Positions 37,012-46,440 of a DNA stretch of 64,000 nucleotides are shown piece by piece; the stretch's first letter is position 1, and each line of letters begins with the position of its first letter. Origin of the DNA: Novosphingobium kaempferiae (GTDB lineage Bacteria > Pseudomonadota > Alphaproteobacteria > Sphingomonadales > Sphingomonadaceae); the NCBI RefSeq assembly GCF_021227995.1, contig NZ_CP089301.1, positions 2,294,001 to 2,358,000 on the forward strand. Reading direction: 5' to 3'. The notes beneath the pieces are model-generated. The model did not search any database, had not been told where the DNA came from, and was given only the letters and a program-made list of their open reading frames with translations. The translations under genes were made by a program, and so were the position numbers.

Positions 37012-39651
37012 TCAGTACTTGAACCGGACCCCCAGCAGGATCTGCCGGTCATCCCGGTTATAATCCCCCGGCCGGGTCTCGCCGCCGCGATTGCTGCGGA
37101 TGTTGGTCCCGGTGATGTTGCTGAACTCCAGCGAGGCGGTCCAGTTCTTGTTGAAATCGTAGCTGATCGAGCCGTCGAGCCAGTCGTAACCCTCGGCAAA
37201 GCTGCGGCCGACGCCGATCGCGTTGGCGGGGTTGTTGTAGACGCTGGTGAACACGGTGGAGCGCCAGGTGTAGCTGAGGCGCATCCCCAGCCCGCCCTTC
37301 TCGTAGAGCAGCGCCCCTGCCAGCGAGTGCTTGGGAACGCCGGTGAGCGCGGTCTTGGAACCCGGCACGACCTGATCGGTCTCGCTGTGAATGTAGGTGT
37401 AGTTCGCCTGCACGCCGAGGCCCGAGAAGATGCCCGGCAGGAAGTCGAAGAAGGTCTGGCCGCCGGTTTCGAAGCCGCGGATCTTGCCGTAGCGACCGTT
37501 GACGGGCGTGGTGATCTCATAGGTCACGCCGTCGATCACGACGCCGGGGATCGTCGAGGAGAAGATGAAGTTGGTGACGTGGCGGTCGAAGGCCGCGAAG
37601 AACACCGAGCCCTTGTCCCCGAAGTACTTCTCGATCGAGATGTCGAACGCGCGCGAGCGCAGCGGCTTGAGGTTCGGGTTGCCGCCCGATCCGCGCCCGG
37701 TCGCCGGGACCAGCGTGTAGGAAGGCGCAAGCTGCTGCGTCGTCGGTCGGGTCAGCGTGCGCGAGTAGGCGAGGCGAATGAACAGGTCCGGCATCGGCTT
37801 CAGGCGCACGTTCACCGAGGGCAGCCAGTCGGTATAGCTGTTGCCCTGGTTGTAGGGCGAAATCTGCCCCGTGGCGGAATCGCGGATGAAGCTGTCGGTA
37901 TCGAGCTTGGTGTTGACGTAGCGCACGCCGACGTTGCCGTCGAACGCCAGGCCGTTCTCGTTGGCGAAGAGAAGCTGCACATAGCCCGCCTTCACCGTCT
38001 CGCCGATCTTGAATTCCGACTGCGGTGTGGTCGTGACCGGGGACGTGACGCCGAGGATACCGCGCAGATCGTCGAAGTCCTTGTAGCCCAATAGCGCCGG
38101 GTTAGCGACGAGATAGGCGTGCGTCGTCACCGCGCCGGACGATATGAAATCGTCGAACGGCATCTGCTGATACAGATCCGGGTTGGCGGCGAGCGAGGTG
38201 TTCTGCGTCGACTTGTTGAAGCGCACCGGGTCGAAGAACTCCAGCGTGCGCTTGTTGATGCGGCCGCCGACCTTGATGTTGGTCAGGAAGCTGTTGTCGA
38301 TGTGGATGTCGTCGTCGATCCGCAGGGCCGGGCTGTCGCCCTTGTAGTGGTTCACGTTCAGCGACAGCTTGCCGTACCTGTAATTGGCCGGATTGAGCAG
38401 ATCGGTGCCGGAGAACGTCACCGAAGGGTAGGCCTGGCCATAGTCGAAGGTGGTCACGGCGGGGGTGAAGTCGAGGTCCAGCTCGGTGTAGTACAGGTCG
38501 TTCGACGACTTCATGTAGCTGGCGTCGAGCGCGATGTGGTGGTTGCCCAGTTCCCACTTGAAGCCGACCGCGTACTGCTGGTTGCTGTCCTTGGTGTCGC
38601 GCTCCACGCCGAAGGCGAAGACGCCTGTCAGGTTGTTGAAGCTGACCTTCTGCACGTCGTTGGTGCCGGGGAACAGGCTGACCGATCCGGGCACGACGGT
38701 GTTCTGGTTGCGCGCCGGGACCGCCGCGTTGAGCGGCACGTTGAGGCCGTACTGCTGCTGCTTGGAGCTGAAGCTCTGGAAGCCCGCCTGCGCGTAGAAG
38801 TCGAAGTTCGGTGCCGGACGCCACTGGAACGCGGTGTTGATGCCGGGACGGTGGCGCTTGCCGTAGATCGACGTCTCGTAATCGCCCGAGGTCAGGTAGA
38901 CATCCTTGCCGGGCACCAGGTCGGAGCGGCTGACTGCCGCGTTCCATGCAGGCACGTCGCTGCGGAAGGTGCGGCGCTGGTCCACGCCCGCGATCAGGAA
39001 GCCCATCTCGCCGATGCCGGTGTCCCAGCGGGTGCTGAACAGGCCCGAGACGATGGGTGAGAACGCATCGGCAAGGTCCGCGTAGCGCAGACGGAAGTTG
39101 CCGCTGAACGTGGTGCTCTTGAAGTCGAACGGCAGGCGCGTGCGCATGTCGATGATGCCGGTGACGCCGCCTTCGATCTGGTTGGCTTGCGGGGTCTTGT
39201 AGACGTCGATCGCGCCGAGCAGTTCGGCGGGCATGTCCTGCAGGTTGTAGCCGCGCCCGCCGTCCGCCGTGAACGCCTCGCGCCCGTCGATGGTGCTGAG
39301 GACGAGACCGAGGCCGCGGATGCGCGCGCCGTTGCCCTCGCCGCGGTCACGGGTGATCGAGACGCCGGGCACGCGCTGGAGCGCATCGACGGCGGTGAGG
39401 TCGGGCAGCTTGCCGATGTCGTCGGCGACGATCGAGTCCATGATCTGGTTGGAATCGCGCTTGCGCTCGATGGCGTTCAGCACGCTCTGGCGAATGCCGC
39501 TGACGATGATCTCGGCCTCGTTCTGCGCCTGAGGCCGCACGGGAGGCGGAGCGGACTCAGCCTGCGCCGATGCCTGCACCGGTGCCAGACCGAACGCCAG
39601 CGCGGCAATCCCCACGCCCGCACACAACGGAACCCGTCCAGACATAGCCAT
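37012..39651 (-). CDS. TonB-dependent receptor (carbohydrate-type)
   Basis: The product is 879 residues from ATG 39651, with GAGAGGG just before it; the frame also begins at a TTG 12 bases earlier. A signal peptide ends near ASA. The plug domain begins IIVSGIRQSVLNAIERKR and continues DSIVADDIGKLPDLTAVDA, a pattern typical of large Caulobacter/sphingomonad receptors for sugars and oligosaccharides. The barrel closes in ...LLGVRFKY with a terminal aromatic residue. It probably imports an oligosaccharide or sugar acid released by the GH28 and BNR proteins. It is divergent from GH28 across an AT-rich control region. Confidence 0.94.
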   Translation of the reverse strand: MAMSGRVPLCAGVGIAALAFGLAPVQASAQAESAPPPVRPQAQNEAEIIVSGIRQSVLNAIERKRDSNQIMDSIVADDIGKLPDLTAVDALQRVPGVSITRDRGEGNGARIRGLGLVLSTIDGREAFTADGGRGYNLQDMPAELLGAIDVYKTPQANQIEGGVTGIIDMRTRLPFDFKSTTFSGNFRLRYADLADAFSPIVSGLFSTRWDTGIGEMGFLIAGVDQRRTFRSDVPAWNAAVSRSDLVPGKDVYLTSGDYETSIYGKRHRPGINTAFQWRPAPNFDFYAQAGFQSFSSKQQQYGLNVPLNAAVPARNQNTVVPGSVSLFPGTNDVQKVSFNNLTGVFAFGVERDTKDSNQQYAVGFKWELGNHHIALDASYMKSSNDLYYTELDLDFTPAVTTFDYGQAYPSVTFSGTDLLNPANYRYGKLSLNVNHYKGDSPALRIDDDIHIDNSFLTNIKVGGRINKRTLEFFDPVRFNKSTQNTSLAANPDLYQQMPFDDFISSGAVTTHAYLVANPALLGYKDFDDLRGILGVTSPVTTTPQSEFKIGETVKAGYVQLLFANENGLAFDGNVGVRYVNTKLDTDSFIRDSATGQISPYNQGNSYTDWLPSVNVRLKPMPDLFIRLAYSRTLTRPTTQQLAPSYTLVPATGRGSGGNPNLKPLRSRAFDISIEKYFGDKGSVFFAAFDRHVTNFIFSSTIPGVVIDGVTYEITTPVNGRYGKIRGFETGGQTFFDFLPGIFSGLGVQANYTYIHSETDQVVPGSKTALTGVPKHSLAGALLYEKGGLGMRLSYTWRSTVFTSVYNNPANAIGVGRSFAEGYDWLDGSISYDFNKNWTASLEFSNITGTNIRSNRGGETRPGDYNRDDRQILLGVRFKY

Positions 39652-39898
39652 CCCTCTCTCCAATCGGTTCGTGACTCGATTTGTATTATGATTTGCTAAG
39701 TCAGATGTGAACTTGCGTCAACACATGTAAATAGATCATATCATATTTTTGCCGCCGAAATCGCGCTTTCGGTCGCAGGATCGTCTGAATTGCGCTGAAA
39801 TTCTGCGATTATCCGGGGTTTGACACAAACACCATTCGTGTTACCAATTTTACAAGATACGCAAATATGCCGGGCAACCGGCGAGGGGAACCTGAGAC
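39652..39898. promoter_or_regulatory. AT-rich divergent control region of TonB receptor and GH28
   Basis: This stretch is far richer in A and T than its surroundings. It contains CACATGTAAAT (39722-39732), a perfect palindrome AACACCATTCGTGTT (39828-39842), a TTGACA -35 box for GH28 (39820-39825), and TTTACAAG (39849-39856), whose complement CTTGTAAA matches the motif before the regulator gene. An ATGTG/CACAT pair flanks 13 bases at about 39705-39726. I see no gene. Confidence 0.6.
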
Positions 39899-41500
39899 AT
39901 GTCGTGGAAACGCCGCGAATTCGCCGCAACCGTCGCCACCAGCCTGCTGGCGCTTGCAGGCCCGGTCCGGGCCGCGACCCGCACCCGCCCGGCGGACGGC
40001 GTCTACAACGTGCGCGACTATGGCGCGCGCGGAGACGGCGCGAGCGTGGACAGTCCGGCGATCAACGCCGCCATCGTCGATGCCTCTCGCGCGGGCGGAG
40101 GAACGGTGCTGCTGCCGCCGGGCCGCTACCTTGCGTTCTCGATCCGCCTGCTGAGCAACGTGACGCTGATCCTGTCACGCGGCTGCGTGGTGGAGGCGGC
40201 CGATCCCGCCACGCACAAGGGCAGCTACGACCTGCCCGAGAGCGACTTCGCCGAGCAGTTCCAGGACTTCGGCATCACCCAGTTCCATTGCAGCCTGATC
40301 TATGCCGACGGGGCCGAGAACATCGCCATCGGCGGACAGGGCACGATCCACGGCAAGGGCCTGCTGCGCGCGGACACCGGCGCGCGCTGGCACGGGCTGG
40401 AGGGCTACCGCTCGCCCGAGGAGCGCGGCATGACGGCCCGACAGGCGCGGCTTTCCGATCCCAGGGAAGCGGCGCTGGAAGGACAGGGCATCCGCTCGGT
40501 CGGCATCAAGAACTGCCGCAACGTGCGCCTTTCGAACTTCACGGTACTGCAGGGCGGCCACTTCAGCGTCCACCTGCTCGGCGTGAGCAATGCCATGGTC
40601 GAGGGGCTGACCATCGACACCAACCGCGACGGCATCGACATCGACTGCTGCCGCGACGTGATCGTCTCCAACTGCGTGGTCAACGCCCCGTTCGACGACG
40701 CCATCGTGGTGAAGTCCAGCTATGCGCTGGGCCGCAAGCAGCTGTGCGAGAACGTGACGATCACCGGCTGCCGCACCAGCGGCTTCGACATGGGCACCCT
40801 GCTCGACGGCACCCGCAGGACCGAATTCCGGGCGGATCGCATCATCGGCCGCATCAAGCTGGGGACCGAGAGCAACGGCGGCTTCCGCAACATTCTCATC
40901 ACCAACTGCCGCTGCGAGCACAGCCGGGGCATCCTTGTCGGCGTGGTGGACGGCGGGGTGCTGGAGAACGTGGCGGTAAGCAACATCGTGCTCCACCAGC
41001 CGCTCAATCATCCGCTCTTCGTGCGACAGGCGGCGCGGCTGCGCGCGCCGAAGGGCACCACCGTCGGCGCCTGTCGCCGGGTCGCGTTCAGCGACGTGAT
41101 GGTCTCCGACGCGGACCCGCGCTATCCCTGCGGCGTCGCCGGGATCGTCGACGGCTGGGTGGAGGATATCGCCTTCAGCAACATCCATGTCGCCAGCGCC
41201 GGGGGCGGCACGGCGGCGGATGCCGCGCTGGTCCCGCCGGAACGACGGGAATCGAGCCTTGAGGTCAGCTTCCTCAAGACATTGCCCGCCTTCGGCTTCT
41301 GGGCCCGCCATGTCCGCAACCTCGCGCTCTCGGGCATGACGTTCGAGACGGACAAGCCCGATGCGCGCCCGGCAGTCGTGCTGGAGAGCGTCCATAACGC
41401 CGCCATCCACGACATGCGCGCCGACACCGATCCCGCCACCGCCGTCCGCCAGGTCGACTGCCGCGCGGTGGCGACGTCCGGCGTGACTCGGCTGGGGTAG
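39899..41500 (+). CDS. GH28/polygalacturonase-like secreted glycosidase
   Basis: The product is 533 residues. The start MSWKRREFAATVATSLLALA resembles a twin-arginine signal, ending near VRA. The first part, VYNVRDYGARGDG...INAAIVDASRAGGGTVLLPPG, is the usual entry to pectate-lyase-3/GH28 beta-helix proteins. Active-site equivalents are TNRDGIDID (NTD in classic enzymes), FDDAIVVKS (the DD pair) and GRIKLGTES (RIK). It is probably a periplasmic or exported exo-acting enzyme on galacturonan-type or similar acidic glycans. GAGGGGAAC precedes the ATG. It is divergent from the TonB receptor, sharing the control region. Confidence 0.86.
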   Translation: MSWKRREFAATVATSLLALAGPVRAATRTRPADGVYNVRDYGARGDGASVDSPAINAAIVDASRAGGGTVLLPPGRYLAFSIRLLSNVTLILSRGCVVEAADPATHKGSYDLPESDFAEQFQDFGITQFHCSLIYADGAENIAIGGQGTIHGKGLLRADTGARWHGLEGYRSPEERGMTARQARLSDPREAALEGQGIRSVGIKNCRNVRLSNFTVLQGGHFSVHLLGVSNAMVEGLTIDTNRDGIDIDCCRDVIVSNCVVNAPFDDAIVVKSSYALGRKQLCENVTITGCRTSGFDMGTLLDGTRRTEFRADRIIGRIKLGTESNGGFRNILITNCRCEHSRGILVGVVDGGVLENVAVSNIVLHQPLNHPLFVRQAARLRAPKGTTVGACRRVAFSDVMVSDADPRYPCGVAGIVDGWVEDIAFSNIHVASAGGGTAADAALVPPERRESSLEVSFLKTLPAFGFWARHVRNLALSGMTFETDKPDARPAVVLESVHNAAIHDMRADTDPATAVRQVDCRAVATSGVTRLG

Positions 41501-41511
41501 AACTTCCTCCG

Positions 41512-41590
41512 TTCGTCATCGCGAGCGTAGCGAAGCAATCCAGCAGTAGCGCGTAACGCTGGATTGCTTCGCTACGCTCGCAATGACGAA
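41512..41590. repeat. Palindromic repeat family A, copy 4
   Basis: The left arm TTCGTCATCGCGAGCGTAGC and its near-complement GCTACGCTCGCAATGACGAA sit between the convergent GH28 and rutA-like genes. Confidence 0.9.
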
Positions 41591-41608
41591 GTGTGGGGGC
41601 TGCGCAGA

Positions 41609-41650
41609 CCAAAGAAAAGACCGGCCACGCGGCTCGAGACGCGTGGCCGG
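41609..41650 (-). terminator. Rho-independent terminator of the rutA operon
   Basis: CCGGCCACGCG (41621-41631) pairs perfectly with CGCGTGGCCGG (41640-41650). On the minus strand the stem is followed by TCTTTTCTTTGG. This is a textbook terminator 58 bases past the rutA-like stop codon. Confidence 0.9.
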
Positions 41651-41707
41651 CAAGGTCGTCATGGACGACCCGATGGAGAGAGATACCGGGCCGTCAGGGT
41701 AACTGTG

Positions 41708-42787
41708 TCAGGCGGCGACGAGGCGCTCGGCGCGGCAGGCCATCAGCGGCTGCACCTTCTCGCCGAACGCGACGAGGCCCTTCTCGAAGTCGTCGAAGGT
41801 CAGCATGATGCCCTTGGTGCCGGGGATCGCGGCTGCCTCGTCGAGCAGCTTCGCGACCGTCTCGTAGGAGCCGACGAAAGTGCCGATGTTGAGGTTCACC
41901 GCGCCTTCCGGCAGGTTGATGTGGCGCGCGGTCGAGTCCGCACCGGCGGTCTTGTCGGCGCTGCCCTGGTCGCTCATCCATGCCAGTGCATCGACGTCCG
42001 CACCGGCGCGATAGCTTTCCCACTTGGCCTTGGCGGCCTCGTCGGTCTCGTCGGCGATGACCATGCACAGGATGTAGGCGCCCACGTCGCGGCCGGTCTT
42101 CTTGCCCGCCTCGACCAGCGTTTCCACTTGCGCGCGGTGCTGCGTCGGCTGGTTGATGCCGCCCGCAGTGATGAAGTTGTAGTCGCCGTAGTTGGAGACG
42201 AACTCCATACCCTTGGCCGACTGGCCCGCGCCGACGATCTCGATCTTGCCTTCGGGCTTGGGGAGCATGTGGCAGTCTTCCATCTGGAAGTGCGCGCCCT
42301 TGTGGTCGGACTTCCCGTCGGCCCACAGTTCCTTCATGACCTTCACGTATTCGCCGGCGTAGTCGTAGCGGTAGCCGAAGTAGGCATCGCCCGGCCACAC
42401 GCCCATCTGCTCGTACTCGCCCTTGGCCCAGCCGGTGACGATGTTGACGCCGAAGCGGCCCGGAGCGACGCTGTCGATCGTCACGGCCATGCGCGCGACC
42501 ATCGCGGGCGGCAGGGTGAGGATCGCGGTCGAGGCGAACAGCTTGATCTTGCTGGTGACGGCGGCGAGCGCGCTCATCAGCGTGAAGCTTTCGAGGTTGT
42601 AGTCCCAGAACTCGGTCTTGCCGCCGAAACCGCGTAGCTTGATCATGGAAAGCGCGAAATCGAAGCCGTAGCCCTCGGCGGTCTGCACCAGCTTCTTGTT
42701 CATCTCGAAGCTGGGTTTGTACTGCGGAGCGTTCTCAGAGATCAGCCAACCATTGTTGCCGATAGGAATGAACAGACCGATATCCAT
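41708..42787 (-). CDS. rutA: RutA-like flavin-dependent pyrimidine/amide monooxygenase
   Basis: The product is 359 residues and closely follows E. coli RutA from memory: [76 protein letters not shown], and [23 protein letters not shown] sequence. RutA uses FMN and O2 to open the uracil ring by a flavin-N5-peroxide mechanism. Here no rutB, C, D, E, F or G is present within the window. Instead an amidase lies 24 bases upstream and a TonB receptor before that. The substrate may be a pyrimidine or another cyclic amide. A strong terminator follows. Confidence 0.88.
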   Translation of the reverse strand: MDIGLFIPIGNNGWLISENAPQYKPSFEMNKKLVQTAEGYGFDFALSMIKLRGFGGKTEFWDYNLESFTLMSALAAVTSKIKLFASTAILTLPPAMVARMAVTIDSVAPGRFGVNIVTGWAKGEYEQMGVWPGDAYFGYRYDYAGEYVKVMKELWADGKSDHKGAHFQMEDCHMLPKPEGKIEIVGAGQSAKGMEFVSNYGDYNFITAGGINQPTQHRAQVETLVEAGKKTGRDVGAYILCMVIADETDEAAKAKWESYRAGADVDALAWMSDQGSADKTAGADSTARHINLPEGAVNLNIGTFVGSYETVAKLLDEAAAIPGTKGIMLTFDDFEKGLVAFGEKVQPLMACRAERLVAA

Positions 42788-42811
42788 GGCATTGCTCCTG
42801 CGAAAGAGAGG

Positions 42812-44179
42812 TTAGGGGATAGGAGGAGAGGAAGGTACGCGTGCCAGCCACGAAGTCGCCTGTTCATAGGCGAAACCTCCGCGTAGCAGATTTTGTTCGG
42901 CATTCGGGCGACCGACGAGTTGCAGCGCGAGCGGCAGCCCGCGGGAGTCGAAGCCCATCGGCGTGACGAGCGCCGGGAAGCCCAGCATCGAGATCGTGCG
43001 CGTCAGTGCGGACAGTTCCGCCACCATCGCCTGCATCGCCGCGCCGCCGGTCGCACCGACATCATCGGCCAGCGGCACCGGAAAACGGGCGGCGGGCGTG
43101 AGCAGCAGGTCCACCTTTGCGAGGGGGCCGGAGAGCATGTCCGACTGCGCCGACTTGCGGCGACCGAGCGCGGCAAGGTAGGCCTCGGGCGTTACCGCCG
43201 CGCCGGCCAGCAGGCGGTTGCGGACCTGTTCGCCGAAGTCGTCGGGCCGTTCCGCAAGGTGCCTTGCGTGGAAGGCAGCGGCCTCGGGCGCCCAGATTTC
43301 GGCGGCGATCTCCGGGTAGCCGGAGTGGTCCGGGATGGCGACGTCCACCACCTTCGCGCCGAGATCGGCGAACACCTGCCGTGCCTCGGCGAAGGCGGCG
43401 GCGACTTCGGGGTGGAGATCCTCGGTGAAGTAGGTGGTCGGCACGCCGATGGTCAGGCCCCGGCAGTCGGCGATCAGCGTGGCTTCATGCGCCGAACCGG
43501 TCAGCACGTCCATCAACCGCGCCAGCGAGCGACTGGAGGTGGAGAGCGGCCCCGCCGTGTCGAGCGTCTTCGACAGCGGCATCATCGCGGCATCGGACAG
43601 CAGACCGTTGGTCGGCTTGAGCCCGGCCACGCCGCAGAAGGCCGCCGGAAGCCGCACCGAACCGCCGGTATCGGAACCCAGCGCCCCGGTGACGATCCGC
43701 GCGCCCACGGCCGCGCCGGAACCCGACGAGGAACCGCCCGAGATCGCGTCCGGGTTCCACGGATTGCGGCAGCGACCGAGGTGGGCGTTGTGCCCGGTCG
43801 GCCCCATCGCGAACTCGGCCATGTGGAGGCGGCCGATGGTGATCGCGCCAGCCGCCGCCAGCCGCTGCATCAGCGGGGAAGTCTCGGCGGGAACGTGGCT
43901 GCGCCAGATCTTCGATCCCGCTTCGGTCGGTACGCCCGCACGGAAGAACATGTCCTTGTGCGCCAGCGGCACGCCATGGAGCGGGCCGCGCAGCGATCCC
44001 TGCCGCCGCTGCGTGTCGCAGGCGCGGGCCTGGTCCAGCGCGGCTTCGGCTTCGAGGGCGACGAAAGCGTTGAGGTGGCCCCAGTCCTCGGCGCGCTCCA
44101 GTGCGTCGGTCACCGCATCGACCGCGCTCAGGGCGCCGGTGGCGATGGCTTCGGCAAGTTCGACGAGATCGTGGGGCAT
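42812..44179 (-). CDS. Amidase signature family hydrolase
   Basis: The product is 455 residues from ATG 44179. The catalytic Lys is in GVPLAHKDMFF, the Gly/Ser-rich signature is SGGSSSGSGAAVGARI (cis-Ser), and the nucleophile Ser is in LGSDTGGSVRLPAAFCG, so the Ser-Ser-Lys triad is complete. It is cytoplasmic and lies between the TonB receptor and the rutA-like gene on the same strand. It may hydrolyse the amide or ureido product of the RutA-like enzyme, in place of the isochorismatase-like RutB. That role is inference; amidase signature enzymes have many substrates. Confidence 0.92.
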   Translation of the reverse strand: MPHDLVELAEAIATGALSAVDAVTDALERAEDWGHLNAFVALEAEAALDQARACDTQRRQGSLRGPLHGVPLAHKDMFFRAGVPTEAGSKIWRSHVPAETSPLMQRLAAAGAITIGRLHMAEFAMGPTGHNAHLGRCRNPWNPDAISGGSSSGSGAAVGARIVTGALGSDTGGSVRLPAAFCGVAGLKPTNGLLSDAAMMPLSKTLDTAGPLSTSSRSLARLMDVLTGSAHEATLIADCRGLTIGVPTTYFTEDLHPEVAAAFAEARQVFADLGAKVVDVAIPDHSGYPEIAAEIWAPEAAAFHARHLAERPDDFGEQVRNRLLAGAAVTPEAYLAALGRRKSAQSDMLSGPLAKVDLLLTPAARFPVPLADDVGATGGAAMQAMVAELSALTRTISMLGFPALVTPMGFDSRGLPLALQLVGRPNAEQNLLRGGFAYEQATSWLARVPSSPPIP

Positions 44180-44233
44180 GGCTGTCCTGCTCGCGGATGT
44201 CGCGTCGAAGGGAACGGGGCGGGAAAGGGTGGC

Positions 44234-44309
44234 CTCCGCCCCTCGCGCTTGCGCTCGCGAGGGGCGGGAGGGGGAGCGGGATGGTCCGGAGGAGAGAAGG
44301 ACCATCCCG
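44234..44309. terminator. Two strong hairpins between amidase and TonB receptor genes
   Basis: Hairpin 1 pairs CTCC(G)CCCCTCGCG with CGCGAGGGGCGGGAG (44234-44270). Hairpin 2 pairs CGGGATGGTCC (44277-44287) with GGACCATCCCG (44299-44309), eight bases past the receptor stop. On the minus strand no U-tract follows, so they may reduce rather than stop read-through into the amidase. Confidence 0.6.
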
Positions 44310-44316
44310 TTTCTCG

Positions 44317-46440
44317 TCAGAACGAGTAGGTGAGACGCGCGCCGTAAGTGCGCGGCGCGGCGAACTGGACGAGGTAGGCGCTGGCGTAGCCGGCGTTGCT
44401 GTTGGCCGTCAGGATCGTCTTGTCCTCAATGTTGCGGACATATGCGGTGATCGAGAACGGGCCGTCGTCCGGCGTGTAGGTGATCTGGGCGTCGCTCTTC
44501 CAGTAGCCCGGCTGCTGCTCGGCGGCGGTGTTGAAGAACGTGAAGTAGCTCTTCGACTGGTAGCGGGTCTGGACGCGCGGGGTCAGCGTGCCACCCAGCA
44601 GGTGGAAGTCATGCTGGATGCCGCCCGAAAGCGTCCACTCCGGCGCCTGCGTCAGACGGTTGCCCGAGAGGTCGTTGGCCGCCGGGCAGGTGGCCGCGGT
44701 GACGGTGCAGAAGTCCGAATACTTCGCATCGAGCCACGCCACGTTGGCGTCGATGCGGGTATCGGGCGTGACCTGCCACAGCGTTTCCAGCTCCGCACCC
44801 CAGACGCGCGCCTTGCCCGCGTTGAGGGTGTAGACGAGCGCCGTCGCGGGGTCTTCCTGCTGGGTCTGCAGGTCCGAGTAGTCGTAGTAGAACCCGCTCA
44901 GATTGACCTGAAGCGTGTTGTTCAGGAAGCGGTTCTTGGTGCCGACTTCATAGGCGATGATCTGCTCGGGACCGAACGAGGAGTTGGTGGTGTAACCGCC
45001 CGCCTTGTAGCCCTTGTCGACCTTGGCATAGATCAGGTTGTCCGGCGTGACCTGATAGTTCGCGCCGAAGTGCCAGGTGACCTGATCGCCCGAATAGTGG
45101 TTGTCGAGGTCCGAGTAGGCGCCGGCAATGTCGTTGTAGCCGATCTGGTACTTGTTGTCCTTGGTGTAGCGCACGCCCGCTTCGACCTTGAGCTGGTCGG
45201 TCACGTCGTAGGCGACCTGCGCGAAGGCGGCCTTGGACTTGCTGCCCACGTCATAGTCGAAGGTGTAGAAGTTGAACGGATCGGGCGTCAGACCGTGGAC
45301 CTGGAAGTAGGTCAGCAGCGCGTCGGTTTCCTTGAAGAAGTAGCCGCCGATCTGCCAGGTGAAGCCGGTCTTGTTGTTCGAGCTGAGGCGCAGTTCGTAG
45401 TTCTGGTCCTTGACGTCTTCGTTCTGCTGGAAGCCGTAATTGTAGACCGTGCCGCCGTCCTGATCGTTGTCGCGGTTGAGCGTCGACTTCTGGTAGCCGC
45501 CGAAGAAACTGAGCGTCGCGAAGTCCATGTCGTAGGAGATCGCGGTGCGCACCGCCTTGGTGCGGATGCGGGTGTAGCCCTGGTTGTTCAGCTCGTAGCG
45601 CTTGGAGGAGCCGATCTCCAGCGTGCCGTCCGAATTGACGTCGCTGTAGGGGACCGCCTTGATGGTCGAGCCGACGCCGTCGACGCGGGTCATCTCGCCG
45701 GTGACGAGGATCGAGAGACGGCTGCTCGGGGTCCAAAGCGCATGGACGCGGCCACCGGTGACATTGCCGTCGTCACCGTCCTTGAGGCCCGGGTTGTCGC
45801 GATAGCCTTCGTGAGTCTTGCGGGTGCCAGCGAAGCGGAAGCTCAGCGTGTCGCTGACCGGAACGGTCGCGCCGACATCGAGGTTGAGCGTGCCGTAGTT
45901 GCCGATTTCGGCGGCGGCATCGAGCTTCCAGTCGTCGGTGGGCTTGACCGAGGCGATGTTGACCGCGCCCGCGGTGGCGTTGCGGCCATAGAGCGTGCCC
46001 TGCGGGCCGCGCAGAACCTCGATCCGCTCCACGTCGAACATCGCCGCGTTGAGCGCGAAGGCGCGCTGCAGGTAGAAGTTGTCGACCGAGACCGCGACCG
46101 CCGGATCACCCGTTTCCGAGTAGTCGCGGCTGGAGACGCCGCGAATGGTTATCATGGTGTTGGCGTTATTCTGGGCGATGTTGACGGTCGGCGCGATGTT
46201 CGACAGCGCGTTGACGTCGGCGACGCCCGCCTTGGAAAGTTCCTCGCCGCTCGCGACGGTCATCGCGATCGGGGTGCTCTGCGCGCTGGTTTCACGCTTG
46301 GTCGCGGTGACGACGATCTCACCGAGGCCCTCGGCGGGCGCTTCGGCGGCCGGAGCCGTGTCCTGCGCGAAGGCAGGCTGGGCAAATGCCGCCGCGATGG
46401 AAAGCGCGCTGGCAGTGAGCGAAAGACGCTTGAGCAACAT
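44317..46440 (-). CDS. TonB-dependent receptor
   Basis: The product is 707 residues from ATG 46440, preceded by CAGGGAG; the frame reaches 46482 but the extra residues are not signal-like. The signal peptide ends AFAQ. The plug starts LGEIVVTATKRETSAQSTPI and contains VERIEVLRGPQGTLYGRNAT, the normal box. The barrel ends GARLTYSF. It heads a minus-strand cluster with the amidase and RutA-like enzyme, so it probably imports the compound that they degrade. Two copies of ACGTTTTCATT flank its upstream region. Confidence 0.94.
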   Translation of the reverse strand: MLLKRLSLTASALSIAAAFAQPAFAQDTAPAAEAPAEGLGEIVVTATKRETSAQSTPIAMTVASGEELSKAGVADVNALSNIAPTVNIAQNNANTMITIRGVSSRDYSETGDPAVAVSVDNFYLQRAFALNAAMFDVERIEVLRGPQGTLYGRNATAGAVNIASVKPTDDWKLDAAAEIGNYGTLNLDVGATVPVSDTLSFRFAGTRKTHEGYRDNPGLKDGDDGNVTGGRVHALWTPSSRLSILVTGEMTRVDGVGSTIKAVPYSDVNSDGTLEIGSSKRYELNNQGYTRIRTKAVRTAISYDMDFATLSFFGGYQKSTLNRDNDQDGGTVYNYGFQQNEDVKDQNYELRLSSNNKTGFTWQIGGYFFKETDALLTYFQVHGLTPDPFNFYTFDYDVGSKSKAAFAQVAYDVTDQLKVEAGVRYTKDNKYQIGYNDIAGAYSDLDNHYSGDQVTWHFGANYQVTPDNLIYAKVDKGYKAGGYTTNSSFGPEQIIAYEVGTKNRFLNNTLQVNLSGFYYDYSDLQTQQEDPATALVYTLNAGKARVWGAELETLWQVTPDTRIDANVAWLDAKYSDFCTVTAATCPAANDLSGNRLTQAPEWTLSGGIQHDFHLLGGTLTPRVQTRYQSKSYFTFFNTAAEQQPGYWKSDAQITYTPDDGPFSITAYVRNIEDKTILTANSNAGYASAYLVQFAAPRTYGARLTYSF

